Source: Mycobacterium colombiense
Lineage (GTDB): Bacteria; Actinomycetota; Actinomycetes; Mycobacteriales; Mycobacteriaceae
DNA length: 64,000 nucleotides
Assembly (NCBI RefSeq): GCF_001672755.1
Contig: NZ_LZKI01000073.1
Coordinates: forward strand, 124,001-188,000
Direction: 5' to 3'
The position numbers were made by a program, and so were the translations under genes. This document shows, piece after piece, positions 8,166-17,687 of the stretch. Positions within the stretch are counted from its first letter, which is position 1, and every line of letters starts with the position of its first letter. The notes beneath the pieces were generated by a model. It saw only the letters and a program-made list of their open reading frames with translations. It made no database searches and had not been told where the DNA came from.

Positions 8166-9263
8166 ATGGATTTCACCACCACCGAAGCGGCCAACGACCT
8201 CGGAAACCTGGTCGACACCATCGTGGATTCGGTATGCACCCCCGAGCACCAGCGTGAGCTCGACGGGCTCGACCAGCGGTTCGACCGCGACCTGTGGCGC
8301 AAGCTGATCGACGCCGGCATCCTGTCCAGCGCCTCGGCTTCATCGCTGGGCGGCGACGGTTTCGGCGCGCTCGAGCAGATCGCGATCCTGGTCGCGCTGG
8401 GACACCAGCTGGCTGCGGTGCCCTACCTGGAGTCGGTGGTGTTGGGCGCCGGAGCGCTGGCCCGGTTCGGCTCCGATGAGCTGCGACAGAGTTGGGGCGT
8501 GCCCGCGGTCAATGGTGAGAAGACGCTGGCCGTCGCCCTCGACGGCGAGATGGGCGACGGCCCCGTGCAGGCGGTCGGCGCCGGCGGCGGGTACCGGCTG
8601 ACCGGAACCCGCACCCAGGTCGGCTTCGGCCCGGTGGCCGACGGGTTCCTGGTGCCCGCCGAAACGGACTCCGGCACGGCGGTTTTCCTGGTCGCCGCCG
8701 ACGACCCCGGTGTCACGGTGACCGCACTGGAAACCACCGGCCTGGGCAGCGTCGGGCACCTGGCCCTGGATGGGACCGAGGTGGACGAGGGCCGCAAGGT
8801 CGGCGGCGCCGAGGTGGTGACGTGGCTCGGAACGCTGGGCAGCTTGGGCCGCAGCGCTTTCCAGCTCGGCGTGCTCGAGCGGGGCCTGCAGATGACAGCC
8901 GAATACGCGCGCGAGCGTGAGCAGTTCGACCGCCCGATCGGCAGCTTCCAGGCGGTGTCGCAGCGACTGGCCGACGGCTACATCGACGTCAAGGGGCTAC
9001 GACTCACGCTCACCCAGGCTGCATGGCGCGTCTCGGAGGACATTCCGGCCGAAATCGATGTCGCCAGCGCCGCGTTCTGGGCGGCGGATGCCGGTCATCG
9101 GGTGGCGCACACCATCGTGCACGTGCACGGCGGCGTCGGCGTCGACACCGATCACCCCGCGCACCGCTACTTCCTGGCCGCCAAGGAGACCGAGTTCGCC
9201 CTGGGCGGTGCCACCGGGCAGCTGCGCCGGATCGGCCGGGAGCTGGCCGAGACACCCGCTTAG
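8166..9263 (+). CDS. fadE27: FadE27 (ChsE5), sterol side-chain acyl-CoA dehydrogenase subunit
   Basis: 365 residues starting MDFTTTEAANDLGN. Acyl-CoA dehydrogenase fold with EQFDRPIGSFQAVSQRLAD and HVHGGVGVDTDHPAHRYF near the C-terminus. Shorter and more divergent than FadE26, as expected for the partner subunit of the ChsE4-ChsE5 heterotetramer. ATG at 8166 has GAAGGACGG upstream. The frame is open far upstream (to 7434), but that part is antisense-like noise inside fadE26. Five bases separate it from fadD17. Confidence 0.93.
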   Translation: MDFTTTEAANDLGNLVDTIVDSVCTPEHQRELDGLDQRFDRDLWRKLIDAGILSSASASSLGGDGFGALEQIAILVALGHQLAAVPYLESVVLGAGALARFGSDELRQSWGVPAVNGEKTLAVALDGEMGDGPVQAVGAGGGYRLTGTRTQVGFGPVADGFLVPAETDSGTAVFLVAADDPGVTVTALETTGLGSVGHLALDGTEVDEGRKVGGAEVVTWLGTLGSLGRSAFQLGVLERGLQMTAEYAREREQFDRPIGSFQAVSQRLADGYIDVKGLRLTLTQAAWRVSEDIPAEIDVASAAFWAADAGHRVAHTIVHVHGGVGVDTDHPAHRYFLAAKETEFALGGATGQLRRIGRELAETPA

Positions 9264-9268
9264 GCGCA

Positions 9269-10780
9269 ATGGATCTCACCGATGACCTGACGGTCACCAA
9301 GCTGCTGGCGCCGCTGACCGAGATCGACGACCGGGGTATCTACTTCGAGGACTCGTTCACCAGCTGGCGCGATCACCTGCAGCACGGTGCCGCCATCGCC
9401 GCGACGTTGCGGGCGCGGCTCGACCCCGGCCGACCGCCTCATGTCGGCGTGCTGCTGGAGAACACCCCGTTCTTCTCGGCGATGCTGGCGGCGGCGGGAA
9501 TGTCGGGGATCGTGCCGGTGGGGCTCAACCCGGTGCGCCGCGGCGAGGCGCTGCAGCGCGACATCGCAAGGGCCGACTGCCAACTGGTGCTGGCCGACTC
9601 GACGTCGGCTGAGACGCTGGGCGACATCGAGCATCTGAACGCCGACTCGCCCGAGTGGGCCGACGAGATCGCCGCGCACCGCGGCGCGGCGATCTCTTTT
9701 CAGAACGCCTCGCCGGCCGATCTTTTCATGCTGATCTTCACGTCGGGCACCAGCGGCGAGCCCAAGGCGGTCAAGTGCAGCCACGGCAAGGTCGCGATCG
9801 CGGGCGTGACGATGTCGCAGCGCTTTGCCCTCGGCCGCGACGACGTCTGCTATGTGTCGATGCCGCTGTTTCATTCCAACGCGGTGCTCGTCGGCTGGGC
9901 GGTGGCGGCGGCCTGCGCGGGCTCGATGGCATTGCGGCGCAAGTTCTCCGCCTCGAACTTCATCGTCGATGTGCGTCGCTACGGCGCCACCTACGCCAAT
10001 TACGTCGGCAAGCCGCTGTCGTATGTGCTCGCCACGCCCGAGCGCCCCGACGACGCCGATAACCCGCTGCGCGCCGTCTACGGCAACGAGGGCGTGCCCG
10101 ATGACATCGAGCGCTTCGGGCGCAGGTTCGGGTGCGTCGTGCAGGACGGATTCGGTTCCACCGAAGGCGGCGTTGCGATCGCGCGCACGCCGGACACGCC
10201 GGCGGGTTCACTGGGCCCGCTTCCCGACGGCATCGACATCATCGACCCCGACACCGGCACGTCATGCCCGCCGGGCGTGGTCGGCGAGCTGGTCAACAGC
10301 GCGGGGCCGGGCCGTTTCGAGGGTTACTACAACGACGAGGCCGCCGAGGCCGAGCGGATGGCCGGCGGGGTGTACCACAGCGGTGACCTCGCCTACCGCG
10401 ACGACGCCGGGTACGCGTACTTCGCTGGGCGGCTGGGCGATTGGATGCGGGTCGACGGCGAAAACCTCGGTGCGGCCCCGATCGAACGGGTGTTGCTGCG
10501 CCACCCCGACATCACCGAGGTCGCGGTGTACCCGGTGCCGGACGCGATAGTCGGCGACCAGGTGATGGCCGCCGTGGTGATGGCGCCGGGCACCGAGTTC
10601 GACGACGGGAAGTTCCGCGCCTTCCTGGCCGAGCAGCCGGACCTGGGACCCAAACAGTGGCCGTCGTACGTGCGAATCAGCGCCGAACTCCCGCGGACGG
10701 TGACGTTCAAGGTGCTGAAGCGACAGCTGGCCGCCCAGGGCGTCGACTGCGGCGATCCGGTGTGGAAGATCCCCCGTTAG
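9269..10780 (+). CDS. fadD17: FadD17, steroid side-chain acyl-CoA ligase
   Basis: 503 residues of the ANL superfamily: phosphate-binding loop FTSGTSGEPKAVK (about residues 157-169), adenylate motif GFGSTEGG, and the YHSGDLAYRDDAGY A8 hinge region. Activates steroid side-chain carboxylates as CoA esters (Rv3506, which prefers shorter C5 side chains in published work). Start ATG 9269, 5 nt after fadE27, so cotranscribed under the KstR box at 6850. Length matches the family. Confidence 0.93.
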   Translation: MDLTDDLTVTKLLAPLTEIDDRGIYFEDSFTSWRDHLQHGAAIAATLRARLDPGRPPHVGVLLENTPFFSAMLAAAGMSGIVPVGLNPVRRGEALQRDIARADCQLVLADSTSAETLGDIEHLNADSPEWADEIAAHRGAAISFQNASPADLFMLIFTSGTSGEPKAVKCSHGKVAIAGVTMSQRFALGRDDVCYVSMPLFHSNAVLVGWAVAAACAGSMALRRKFSASNFIVDVRRYGATYANYVGKPLSYVLATPERPDDADNPLRAVYGNEGVPDDIERFGRRFGCVVQDGFGSTEGGVAIARTPDTPAGSLGPLPDGIDIIDPDTGTSCPPGVVGELVNSAGPGRFEGYYNDEAAEAERMAGGVYHSGDLAYRDDAGYAYFAGRLGDWMRVDGENLGAAPIERVLLRHPDITEVAVYPVPDAIVGDQVMAAVVMAPGTEFDDGKFRAFLAEQPDLGPKQWPSYVRISAELPRTVTFKVLKRQLAAQGVDCGDPVWKIPR

Positions 10781-10839
10781 CCGCCCGACGGCGGCCGTTG
10801 CCGCCTGATGCGTGGCCCTGGCAGTAAACTCAGTGGTTG

Positions 10840-11070
10840 ATGAAAATCCGCGAAGTGATCGCCGGCTCGATCCTGGTCGGGTCGCTGGGCGTTGCCGCGC
10901 TCGGACTGGGTGCCGGTTTCGTCGCGGCGGAGCCGCCCCCGCCGCCTCCGCTGCCGCCCCCGCCGCCGCTGGTGTGGTCACCGCCGACGCCGGACCCCGA
11001 ACAGTGGCAAGCTCCTCCCCCGCCGGAACAAGGGCCGCCGCTGCCGCCGCTCCCGCCACCGGCGGGCTGA
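10840..11070 (+). CDS. Small secreted proline-rich protein
   Basis: 76 residues. A Sec-type signal peptide is plain: MKIR, hydrophobic core VIAGSILVGSLGVAALGLGA, then FVAAE. The mature part is about 45 residues and more than half proline (PPPPPPLPPPPP, then QAPPPPEQGPPLPPLPPP). A TTG directly before the ATG is an alternative start. No enzyme domain. Function unknown; polyproline segments usually act as flexible spacers or protein ligands. It begins 59 nt after fadD17, in the slot where H37Rv has PE_PGRS genes. Confidence 0.7.
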   Translation: MKIREVIAGSILVGSLGVAALGLGAGFVAAEPPPPPPLPPPPPLVWSPPTPDPEQWQAPPPPEQGPPLPPLPPPAG

Positions 11071-11140
11071 CGACCTGGCCCCGCACCCGCCGCAGACCGC
11101 GGGGCCGCAAATCAGAATGCCGCAACGATAAGGAGACGCG

Positions 11141-11209
11141 ATGGTGGATGCGCAGGTCGCCCACCTCGGCGTCAACGTCGCGGACGCGGATAGGGAAATC
11201 AGCGCATGA
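11141..11209 (+). CDS. Possible 22-residue peptide coupled to the beta-lactamase-like gene
   Basis: ATG at 11141 sits 5 nt after a strong AAGGAGA ribosome site, and the frame reads MVDAQVAHLGVNVADADREI-SA before TGA at 11207-11209. That stop overlaps the ATG of the next gene as ATGA. The next gene otherwise has no clear ribosome site, so this short frame may exist to deliver ribosomes to it. The peptide faintly resembles the first strand of glyoxalase/VOC domains and could be a remnant. Function is not known. Confidence 0.4.
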   Translation: MVDAQVAHLGVNVADADREISA

Positions 11210-11919
11210 CCGCACGGCCTCTCGAACTCGCACTGGAAGCCAGCTTCGAACAGCTCTCCGCCGCGGCACCCGCGAACGTCGGCGTCGCGATCGCCCGGCC
11301 GGACAGAACGTTTTCCCTGGGCAGCTGGTGGTCGGGCGTGGCATGGTCAACCATCAAGGTGCCCTTGGCGATCGCGGCGCTGCGCAACGATTGGCTGGGC
11401 TCGCGCGAGCTGGTCGTGAAGGCCATCACCGAATCCGACAATCGCGCCTCCGAACAGTTGTGGTCGCAACTGGGCGAGCCGATGGACGCGGCGCGGCGGG
11501 TCCAGGGCGTGGTGGCCGAAGGCGGTGACACCGCGACGGTGGTCGAATCGCGGCGACTTCGCCGCGGCTTCACCGCTTTCGGCCAAACCCAGTGGAGCCT
11601 GCAGCGCCAAGCGCGATTCGCCGCGGAGCTGTCTACCATCCCCGATGCGGTGGAAGTGATCGACCTGATGCAGCGGCTGGTCGCCGGCGACCAGTGGGGG
11701 CTGGCCGCCAAAGGTCATGCCGCGAAGGGTGGTTGGGGACCGGGCGTGCATGGCGGATACCTGGTCCGCCAGTTCGGCATCGTTCCGACGCCGTCCGGCC
11801 AATGGGGTGTGGCGCTGGCTGCGGACGCGGACGACGGCGCGTTCGAAACGGGCATCGACGTGGTCAATACGATGACGGACTGGCTGCTGAGCCGGCTGCC
11901 GACCCTAGCCCGTTATTGA
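11206..11919 (+). CDS. Class A beta-lactamase-like serine hydrolase without signal peptide
   Basis: 237 residues. Motifs of the penicillin-recognition fold occur in order: S48-T-I-K51 (SxxK nucleophile and base), S77-D-N79 (SDN loop) and K174-G-G176 (KTG-like strand). No signal peptide or lipobox is visible (starts MTARPLELALEASFEQL), so it would be cytoplasmic unless exported another way. The usual Glu166 omega-loop motif is not obvious. Probably a DD-peptidase/beta-lactamase relative of unknown substrate. Its last 15 nt overlap the convergent ilvX-like gene. Confidence 0.72.
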   Translation: MTARPLELALEASFEQLSAAAPANVGVAIARPDRTFSLGSWWSGVAWSTIKVPLAIAALRNDWLGSRELVVKAITESDNRASEQLWSQLGEPMDAARRVQGVVAEGGDTATVVESRRLRRGFTAFGQTQWSLQRQARFAAELSTIPDAVEVIDLMQRLVAGDQWGLAAKGHAAKGGWGPGVHGGYLVRQFGIVPTPSGQWGVALAADADDGAFETGIDVVNTMTDWLLSRLPTLARY

Positions 11920-13455
11920 CGGCACCACGGCGTCGATCAGGTGCGGCCCGGGTTCGGCGAAGGCGGCGCGCAGCGCATCGGCCAATTCCTCGGCGGTGGT
12001 GGCGCGGCGCGCGGGCACACCCATGCCCTCGCTAATCTTCACGAAATCCATTGTGGGGTCTGATAAATCGAGCAACGCGAGCGCTTCGGGCCCGGGCGCG
12101 GACCCGGCGCCGACGCGTTGCAGCTCAATCCGGAGGATGTCGTAGGCGCTGTTGTTGTACAGCACGGTGGTCACGTTGAGGTTCTCGCGGGCCTGGGTCC
12201 ACAATCCCGAAATCGTGTACATCGCAGAGCCATCGGATTCCAGACACAGCACCGGACGGTGCGGGGCGGCCACCGCGGCGCCCACCGCGGCCGGGATGCC
12301 ATAGCCGATCGCCCCGCCGGTCAGGGTCAGCCAATCGTGCGCCGGCGCGCCGGCGGTCGCCCCAGCGAGCAATACACCTGAGGTGTTCGACTCGTCGACC
12401 ACGATCGCGCCTTCGGGCAACAGCGCCCCGATCACGTCGGCGGCCGACGCGGAGGTCAGCGGACCCGTCGGCAGCTGAGGACGCGATGCGGGCGCCACCG
12501 GCGCTTCGGTGCCCGGCGCCAGCTGATCGGCCAGGGCGATCAAAGCGTCTGCCGCGCCGCTGTATTCGGCGAGCACATGCACCTCGCAGCCGGCCGGTAC
12601 CAGATCGCTGGGCATGCCCGGGTAGGCGAAGAACGACACCGGCGACTTGGCGCCGGCCAGCACCAGATGCTTGGCGCCGTCCAGCTGGGCCGTCGCGGCC
12701 TCGGCGAAATACGCCAGCCGGTCGACCGCGGGGACGCCGGCGCCGCGCTCCAGCCGGGTCGGGAAGGTCTCGCACAGCACGCGGGCGCCCGTGGCCGCCG
12801 CGATGCGGGTGGCCGCCGCCAGGCCGGCGTGGCGGGTGGCGTCGCCGCCCACCATGATCACCGTGGGCTCCCCGGAGCGAAGCACCTCGAGCACCTCGGG
12901 CGCCAGCAGCGGGTCGGCGCCCGTCGGTTGCGCCTCCATGTTGGAGAACAGCTGGGCGCCGTCGGACCAGGACACGTCGGCGGGCAGGATCAGCGTCGAG
13001 ATCTGCGAACCCCACCGGCTGGCCGCGATGCCCTCGACGGCGTCGGCCGAGACCTGGGAGGCGTCACCGGTTCGGCGCACCCATCCCGAGACGCTGCCGG
13101 CAAGGGCGTCGATGTCGGATTCCAGTGGGGCGTCGTACTTTTTGTGATACGTGGCGTGGTCGCCGACCACCACCACCATCGGCACCCGCGCGCGACGGGC
13201 GTTGTGCAGGTTGGCCAGGCCGTTGCCGAGTCCGGGGCCCAAGTGCAGCAGGACCGCGGCCGGGCGATCGGCGATGCGGGCATAACCGTCGGCCGCGCCG
13301 GTGGCGACCCCCTCGAACAACGTCAGCACGCCGCGCATCCGCGGCACGGCGTCCAGGGCGGCGACGAAGTGCATCTCCGACGTGCCCGGGTTGGCGAAAC
13401 ACACGTCGACGCCACCGTCGACCAGGGTGTTGATCAGGGCCTGGGCACCGTTCAC
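11905..13455 (-). CDS. ilvX: IlvX-like thiamine-diphosphate enzyme (acetolactate synthase family)
   Basis: 516 residues. N-terminal TPP Pyr domain with ANPGTSEMHF and the catalytic glutamate in LFEGVATGAADGYAR, a central domain, and a C-terminal PP domain with the metal/TPP motif ESDGSAMYTISGLW...NN. Orthologue of Rv3509c (515 residues). The real substrate is unsettled: it lacks a regulatory subunit partner and sits beside an amidohydrolase rather than ilv genes. GTG at 13455 overlaps the stop of the upstream amidohydrolase gene (GTGA). The much longer open frame upstream is spurious. Confidence 0.85.
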   Translation of the reverse strand: MNGAQALINTLVDGGVDVCFANPGTSEMHFVAALDAVPRMRGVLTLFEGVATGAADGYARIADRPAAVLLHLGPGLGNGLANLHNARRARVPMVVVVGDHATYHKKYDAPLESDIDALAGSVSGWVRRTGDASQVSADAVEGIAASRWGSQISTLILPADVSWSDGAQLFSNMEAQPTGADPLLAPEVLEVLRSGEPTVIMVGGDATRHAGLAAATRIAAATGARVLCETFPTRLERGAGVPAVDRLAYFAEAATAQLDGAKHLVLAGAKSPVSFFAYPGMPSDLVPAGCEVHVLAEYSGAADALIALADQLAPGTEAPVAPASRPQLPTGPLTSASAADVIGALLPEGAIVVDESNTSGVLLAGATAGAPAHDWLTLTGGAIGYGIPAAVGAAVAAPHRPVLCLESDGSAMYTISGLWTQARENLNVTTVLYNNSAYDILRIELQRVGAGSAPGPEALALLDLSDPTMDFVKISEGMGVPARRATTAEELADALRAAFAEPGPHLIDAVVPSITG

Positions 13456-14279
13456 TTCATTGCCTCCAGTCGGAAAACTCGTTCGGCGTTGCCGCGCAGG
13501 AAGTCTCGGCGGGCCTCGTCCGTCAGCCCGAGTTCGTCCAGTCCCGCCAGCGCGTGCTCGTGGGTGATCATCGGATAATTGGTGCCGAACAACACTTTTC
13601 GCTGCCCGGTTCCGGTCTTCATGAACCGGACGAGTTCGTCCGGCAACCGCTTGATCGTGTACGCCGAGGTGTCGATGTAGACGTTTTCGTGCTTGCGCGC
13701 CACCGCGACCATCTCCTCGGTCCACGGGTAGCCGACGTGGCCGCAGACGATCACCAGCTCCGGGAAGTCCAGAGCCACCTGGTCGATGTAGGGAATCGGC
13801 CGGCCGGTCTCCGACGGGCGCAGTGGGCCGGTGTGGCCGACCTGGGTGCAGAACGGCACGCCGGATTCCACGCACTGGGCGAACAGCGGGTAGTAGCGAC
13901 GATCGGTGGGTGGGGCGTTCCACAACCACGGCACCACCCGCAGCCCCACGAATCCCCCGTCGGCTATCCGGTGCCGCAACTCCCGGACGGCGTCCATCGG
14001 GCGGTCCAGGTCGACGGTGGCCAGGCCGGCGAGCCGGTCCGGGTGCGCGGCAATCCATTGCGCCACCTCGTCGTTGGAGACGAGGTCCGCTCCGCCCGGC
14101 CCGCGCCACGCGCTGAGCAGACCCAATTCGACGCCGGCGGCGTCCATCGCGGCCAGGGTCGCCTCGATCGGGATGTCGGTGTCGGGGATCGTCCCGCCCG
14201 TCCACCGCCGCAGGGATGCCAGCATGTCGCTGCGCAGGAACCGCGCAGTCGGATGCTGCATCCAGACATCGATCGTCAT
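13452..14279 (-). CDS. Amidohydrolase-2 family metal-dependent hydrolase/decarboxylase
   Basis: 275 residues, TIM-barrel amidohydrolase_2: MTIDVWMQHP start, ESGVPFCTQVGHTGP, VIVCGHVGYPW, ENVYIDTSAY, and KVLFGTNYPM near the C-terminus, which carries the usual metal-site Asp position as Asn. Relatives include 2-amino-3-carboxymuconate semialdehyde decarboxylase and many unassigned hydrolases. Orthologue of Rv3510c by position. Coupled (GTGA overlap) to the TPP enzyme downstream, so the two may act in one pathway. Substrate unknown. Confidence 0.82.
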   Translation of the reverse strand: MTIDVWMQHPTARFLRSDMLASLRRWTGGTIPDTDIPIEATLAAMDAAGVELGLLSAWRGPGGADLVSNDEVAQWIAAHPDRLAGLATVDLDRPMDAVRELRHRIADGGFVGLRVVPWLWNAPPTDRRYYPLFAQCVESGVPFCTQVGHTGPLRPSETGRPIPYIDQVALDFPELVIVCGHVGYPWTEEMVAVARKHENVYIDTSAYTIKRLPDELVRFMKTGTGQRKVLFGTNYPMITHEHALAGLDELGLTDEARRDFLRGNAERVFRLEAMK

Positions 14280-14318
14280 GCGATTCGACTCTAGACCGGG
14301 GGGCGCCGCGGACCGAGG

Positions 14319-15086
14319 TCAGATGGTCAGCGCCGCGCGGGCGCAGGCGTGCGTCTGCTGCGCGTACCCGCCGCCGAACAGCACGACGTGCGCCAGCAGC
14401 GGGAAGAGTTGGTGCAGCCCGATGCGGTCGCGCCAGCCGGGCCGTAGCGGTCGCACCGCCTGGTAGCCGGCGATCACCGCGTCGTAGTGCGGACAGCCGA
14501 ACAGCGCGAGCATCGCCAGGTCGGTCTCGCGGTGGCCGGCGTGCGCGGCGGGGTCGATGAGCACCACACCGTCGGGCGTCCACATCACGTTCCCGCTCCA
14601 CAGATCGCCGTGCAGCCGGGCCGGCCGCTCGTCGTCGTCGAAATCGCCCGCACGGCAACGCGCCGCCACGGAGTCGACGGCGTCGCGGATGCCGGCGTCG
14701 AGCCGGGGGGCCGCGAGTTCGGCCATCGGGGCCAGCCGTCCCTCGGCGTAGAACTCGCCCCAGTGGCGGTGCGGGCGCAGCGACATCGGCAGGGGCTGCG
14801 ACAGCGGGCCGAAGAAGCCCGGGCCGTCCCAGCCTTCCGGGCCGGCCCCGAACGCGCGGGCGCCGGCGTCGTGCGTGACGGCCAGCCGGCCGCCGAACGC
14901 GCGTGCGGCCTCGGGGGTCGGACCCACCGATTCCAGTCGCCGCAGGGTCAGGCTCGTGTCGTCCACGGCGACCACCTGCGCGCACGGAGCGCCGCCTTCG
15001 ACGGCCGAAAGCCATTGCAGCCCTGCGGCTTCGGCCGCGAAGAAATCGACCGGTGCGGCCGGATTACGTTTGACGAAGTCGGTCAC
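14319..15086 (-). CDS. Fructosamine-kinase family protein
   Basis: 255 residues of the fructosamine/ketosamine-3-kinase (APH-like) fold: LHGDLWSGN catalytic loop with Asp161, and the metal motif VLIDPA with Asp178. Predicted to phosphorylate sugar-protein adducts or a small amino sugar (family knowledge). GTG at 15086 overlaps the fadD19 stop (GTGA), so it is translated from the KstR-controlled fadD19 mRNA, although no link to sterols is evident. I do not recall a counterpart at this place in H37Rv. Confidence 0.85.
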   Translation of the reverse strand: MTDFVKRNPAAPVDFFAAEAAGLQWLSAVEGGAPCAQVVAVDDTSLTLRRLESVGPTPEAARAFGGRLAVTHDAGARAFGAGPEGWDGPGFFGPLSQPLPMSLRPHRHWGEFYAEGRLAPMAELAAPRLDAGIRDAVDSVAARCRAGDFDDDERPARLHGDLWSGNVMWTPDGVVLIDPAAHAGHRETDLAMLALFGCPHYDAVIAGYQAVRPLRPGWRDRIGLHQLFPLLAHVVLFGGGYAQQTHACARAALTI

Positions 15087-16735
15087 GCAGTGGCGTGAGC
15101 GGCGTGCACGTCGTCGGCGGGGCGGGCCTCGGTCTGCTCCTTGGCCCAGCGGTAGTCGGGTTTACCCGCGGGCGAGCGCTTGACCTCGTCGACCAGCCAG
15201 AGGCTGCGCGGCACCTTGTAGCCCGCGATCTCGGAGCGCACGAAGCTGTCCAGCTCCGACAGCGCCGGTCGGGCGCCGGGCCGGGGCTGCACGACGGCGG
15301 CGACGTGCTGCCCGTACCGCGGGTCGGGCACGCCGACCACCAGGGCGTCGAAGACGTCGGGGTGGCCCTTGAGCGCGGCCTCGACCTCCTCGGGGTAGAT
15401 CTTCTCGCCGCCGCTGTTGATCGACACCGAGCCGCGGCCCAGCATCGTGACGGTGCCGTCGGCCTCGACCTCGGCGAAGTCACCGGGGATGGCGTAGCGC
15501 ACGCCGTTGAAGGTCTTGAACGTCTCGGCGGTCTTCTTCTCGTCCTTGTAGTAGCCGACCGGGATGTTGCCCTTCTTCGCGATGAAGCCGCGCACACCGG
15601 AGCCGGGCTTGACCTCGTTGCCCTCTTCGTCGAGGACGACGGTGCGGTGGTCGATCGTCACGCGTGGGCCACCGGCGTGCGGCGCGTCCTTGGCGACGAT
15701 GCTGGTGCCACCGAATCCGGTCTCCGACGATCCGATGGAGTCGGTGATCACCCGGTTGGGCAGCAGCTCGAGGAACTTCTCCTTGATGCTCGGCGAGAAC
15801 AGCGCCGCGGTGGAGGCGAGCAGGAACAGCGAGGACAGGTCGTATTCGTTGCCCTTGTCCTGGTGGGCCAGCAGTGCATCCAGCAGCGGCCGCGCCATCG
15901 CGTCGCCGGTGAAGAACAGCAGGTTCACCTTGTGGTCGTGGATGGTGCGCCAGACCTCGTCGGCGTTGAATTCCGGTGCCAGCACGGTGGTTTGGCCCGA
16001 GAAGATCGACATCCAGGTGGCCGACTGGGTGGCGCCGTGGATCATCGGCGGAATCGGGTGGCGGACCATCGGCGGGTTCTCCGCGGCGGCCTTGGCCAAG
16101 TCGTACTCGTCCTTGACGAATTCCCCTGTGGCGAAGTCGGTTCCACCGAACAGCACCCGATAGATGTCCTCGTGGCGCCACATCACGCCCTTCGGGAAGC
16201 CGGTGGTGCCGCCGGTGTAGAGCAGGTAGATGTCGTCGGCGCTGCGCTCACCGAAGTCGCGCTCGGGCGAGCTCCCCGCGATCGCGGAGTAGAACTCGAC
16301 ACCGCCGTAGCTGCTGAAGTCGTTGTCGCTGCCGTCCTCGACGACCAGGATCGTCTTGACGTCGGGGGTCTCGGGCAGCACGTTGGCCACCCGGTCGGAG
16401 TACTGGCGCTCGTGGACCAGCGCGACCATGTCGGAGTTCTCGAACAGGTAGCGCAGCTCGCCCTCGACATAGCGGTAGTTGATGTTCACCAGGATCGCTC
16501 CGGCCTTCACGATGCCGAGCATCGCGATGACGATCTCGATGCGGTTGCGGCAGTACAGTCCGACCTTGTCGTCCTTTTTCACCCCCTGCTCCAACAGGTA
16601 GTGAGCCAGGCGGTTGGCCTTCTCCTCTAGCTGGGCATAGGTCAACTTCTCGTCGCCGCAGATCAGGGCGACACGGTCGGGCACAGCGTCAATGGCGTGC
16701 TCTGCAAGGTCGGCAATATTCAAGGCCACGGCCAC
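15083..16735 (-). CDS. fadD19: FadD19, C27 steroid-26-oyl-CoA ligase
   Basis: 550 residues, ANL ligase: [21 protein letters not shown]-loop, [11 protein letters not shown] adenylate motif, and the C-terminal [12 protein letters not shown] catalytic lysine region. FadD19 thioesterifies the carboxylated cholesterol side chain made by CYP125/CYP142 (published in M. tuberculosis; Rhodococcus FadD19 also handles C24-branched sterols). The GTG at 16735 gives [13 protein letters not shown], matching the family. The KstR box ends 5 nt upstream with no ribosome site, so a leaderless message is likely. Confidence 0.94.
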   Translation of the reverse strand: MAVALNIADLAEHAIDAVPDRVALICGDEKLTYAQLEEKANRLAHYLLEQGVKKDDKVGLYCRNRIEIVIAMLGIVKAGAILVNINYRYVEGELRYLFENSDMVALVHERQYSDRVANVLPETPDVKTILVVEDGSDNDFSSYGGVEFYSAIAGSSPERDFGERSADDIYLLYTGGTTGFPKGVMWRHEDIYRVLFGGTDFATGEFVKDEYDLAKAAAENPPMVRHPIPPMIHGATQSATWMSIFSGQTTVLAPEFNADEVWRTIHDHKVNLLFFTGDAMARPLLDALLAHQDKGNEYDLSSLFLLASTAALFSPSIKEKFLELLPNRVITDSIGSSETGFGGTSIVAKDAPHAGGPRVTIDHRTVVLDEEGNEVKPGSGVRGFIAKKGNIPVGYYKDEKKTAETFKTFNGVRYAIPGDFAEVEADGTVTMLGRGSVSINSGGEKIYPEEVEAALKGHPDVFDALVVGVPDPRYGQHVAAVVQPRPGARPALSELDSFVRSEIAGYKVPRSLWLVDEVKRSPAGKPDYRWAKEQTEARPADDVHAAHATA

Positions 16736-16740
16736 CAAAT

Positions 16741-16754
16741 TAGAACGTGTTACA
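16741..16754. promoter_or_regulatory. KstR box, fadD19 / echA19 divergent promoter
   Basis: TAGAACGTGTTACA, an exact KstR consensus match and identical to the box at 6850. It lies 5 nt upstream of the fadD19 GTG and 45 nt upstream of the echA19 start, so one site serves both directions. Confidence 0.92.
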
Positions 16755-16799
16755 TTTCGAGGCAAGCTCGTGCCCATTGTCGAGGGAAAGGCGGTAGCC

Positions 16800-17633
16800 G
16801 TGTCCGTGGAGAATGCCGGAACCCCAGCAAACACAGAAAACGGGGAGACCGGACCCGACGCGCTGGTCGAACAGCGTGGTCACACCCTCATCGTGACCAT
16901 GAATCGGCCACACCGCCGCAACGCCTTGAGCACGGAAATGATGGAAATCATGGTCCAGGCCTGGGACCGCGTCGACAACGACGACGACATCCGCTGCTGC
17001 ATCCTGACGGGCGCCGGTGGCTACTTCTGCGCTGGCATGGACCTCAAGGCGGCAACCCAGAAGCCGCCGGGTGAGTCGTTCAAGGACGGCAGCTACGACC
17101 CGTCGCGAATCGACGCGTTGCTCAAAGGTCGTCGGCTGAAAAAGCCACTGATCGCCGCCGTCGAGGGCCCGGCCATCGCCGGGGGCACCGAGATCCTGCA
17201 GGGCACTGACATCCGGGTCGCCGGCGAGAGCGCCAAATTCGGCATCTCGGAGGCCAAGTGGAGCCTGTACCCGATGGGCGGCTCGGCGGTCCGCCTGGTG
17301 CGCCAGATCCCCTACACCGTGGCCTGCGACCTGCTGCTGACCGGACGGCACATCACCGCCACCGAAGCCAAGGAGATGGGCCTGATCGGGCACGTCGTTC
17401 CCGACGGGCAGGCGCTGACCAAGGCGCTCGAGATCGCCGAGGTCATCGAGAACAACGGGCCCCTGGCCGTGCAGGCGATCCTCAAGACGATCCGTGAGAC
17501 CGAGGGCATGCACGAGGAAGAGGCCTTCAAGCCCGACACCGCCAACGGCATCCCGGTGTTCCTCTCCGAGGACTCCAAGGAAGGCCCGCGGGCCTTCGCC
17601 GAGAAGCGCAAGCCCAACTTCAAAAACAAGTAA
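16800..17633 (+). CDS. echA19: EchA19, sterol side-chain enoyl-CoA hydratase
   Basis: 277 residues, crotonase fold: oxyanion-hole segments CAGMDLKAA and [13 protein letters not shown]-terminal [11 protein letters not shown]. EchA19 (Rv3516) hydrates unsaturated sterol side-chain CoA esters. The start is not certain. GTG at 16800 has GAGGGAAAG about 10 nt upstream and gives about 15 residues more than the M. tuberculosis protein; GTG 16806 is an alternative. The longer frame from 16692 would cross the KstR box. Divergent from fadD19. Confidence 0.92.
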   Translation: MSVENAGTPANTENGETGPDALVEQRGHTLIVTMNRPHRRNALSTEMMEIMVQAWDRVDNDDDIRCCILTGAGGYFCAGMDLKAATQKPPGESFKDGSYDPSRIDALLKGRRLKKPLIAAVEGPAIAGGTEILQGTDIRVAGESAKFGISEAKWSLYPMGGSAVRLVRQIPYTVACDLLLTGRHITATEAKEMGLIGHVVPDGQALTKALEIAEVIENNGPLAVQAILKTIRETEGMHEEEAFKPDTANGIPVFLSEDSKEGPRAFAEKRKPNFKNK

Positions 17634-17687
17634 CCTCCGCTCTCGAGCGCCTGCCCTCGTCGCCGATCTCAGCCGCCCTCTGCTTTC

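Noticed and set aside
10790-10805. GGCGG/CCGCC hairpin after fadD17 as a terminator
   Set aside because: A 5-bp stem with no T-run is expected by chance in such GC-rich DNA.
11905-15015. Open frame of 1036 codons on the minus strand
   Set aside because: Real coding begins at GTG 13455 (IlvX-like). The upstream part overlaps the amidohydrolase and kinase genes out of frame and is Arg-rich noise.
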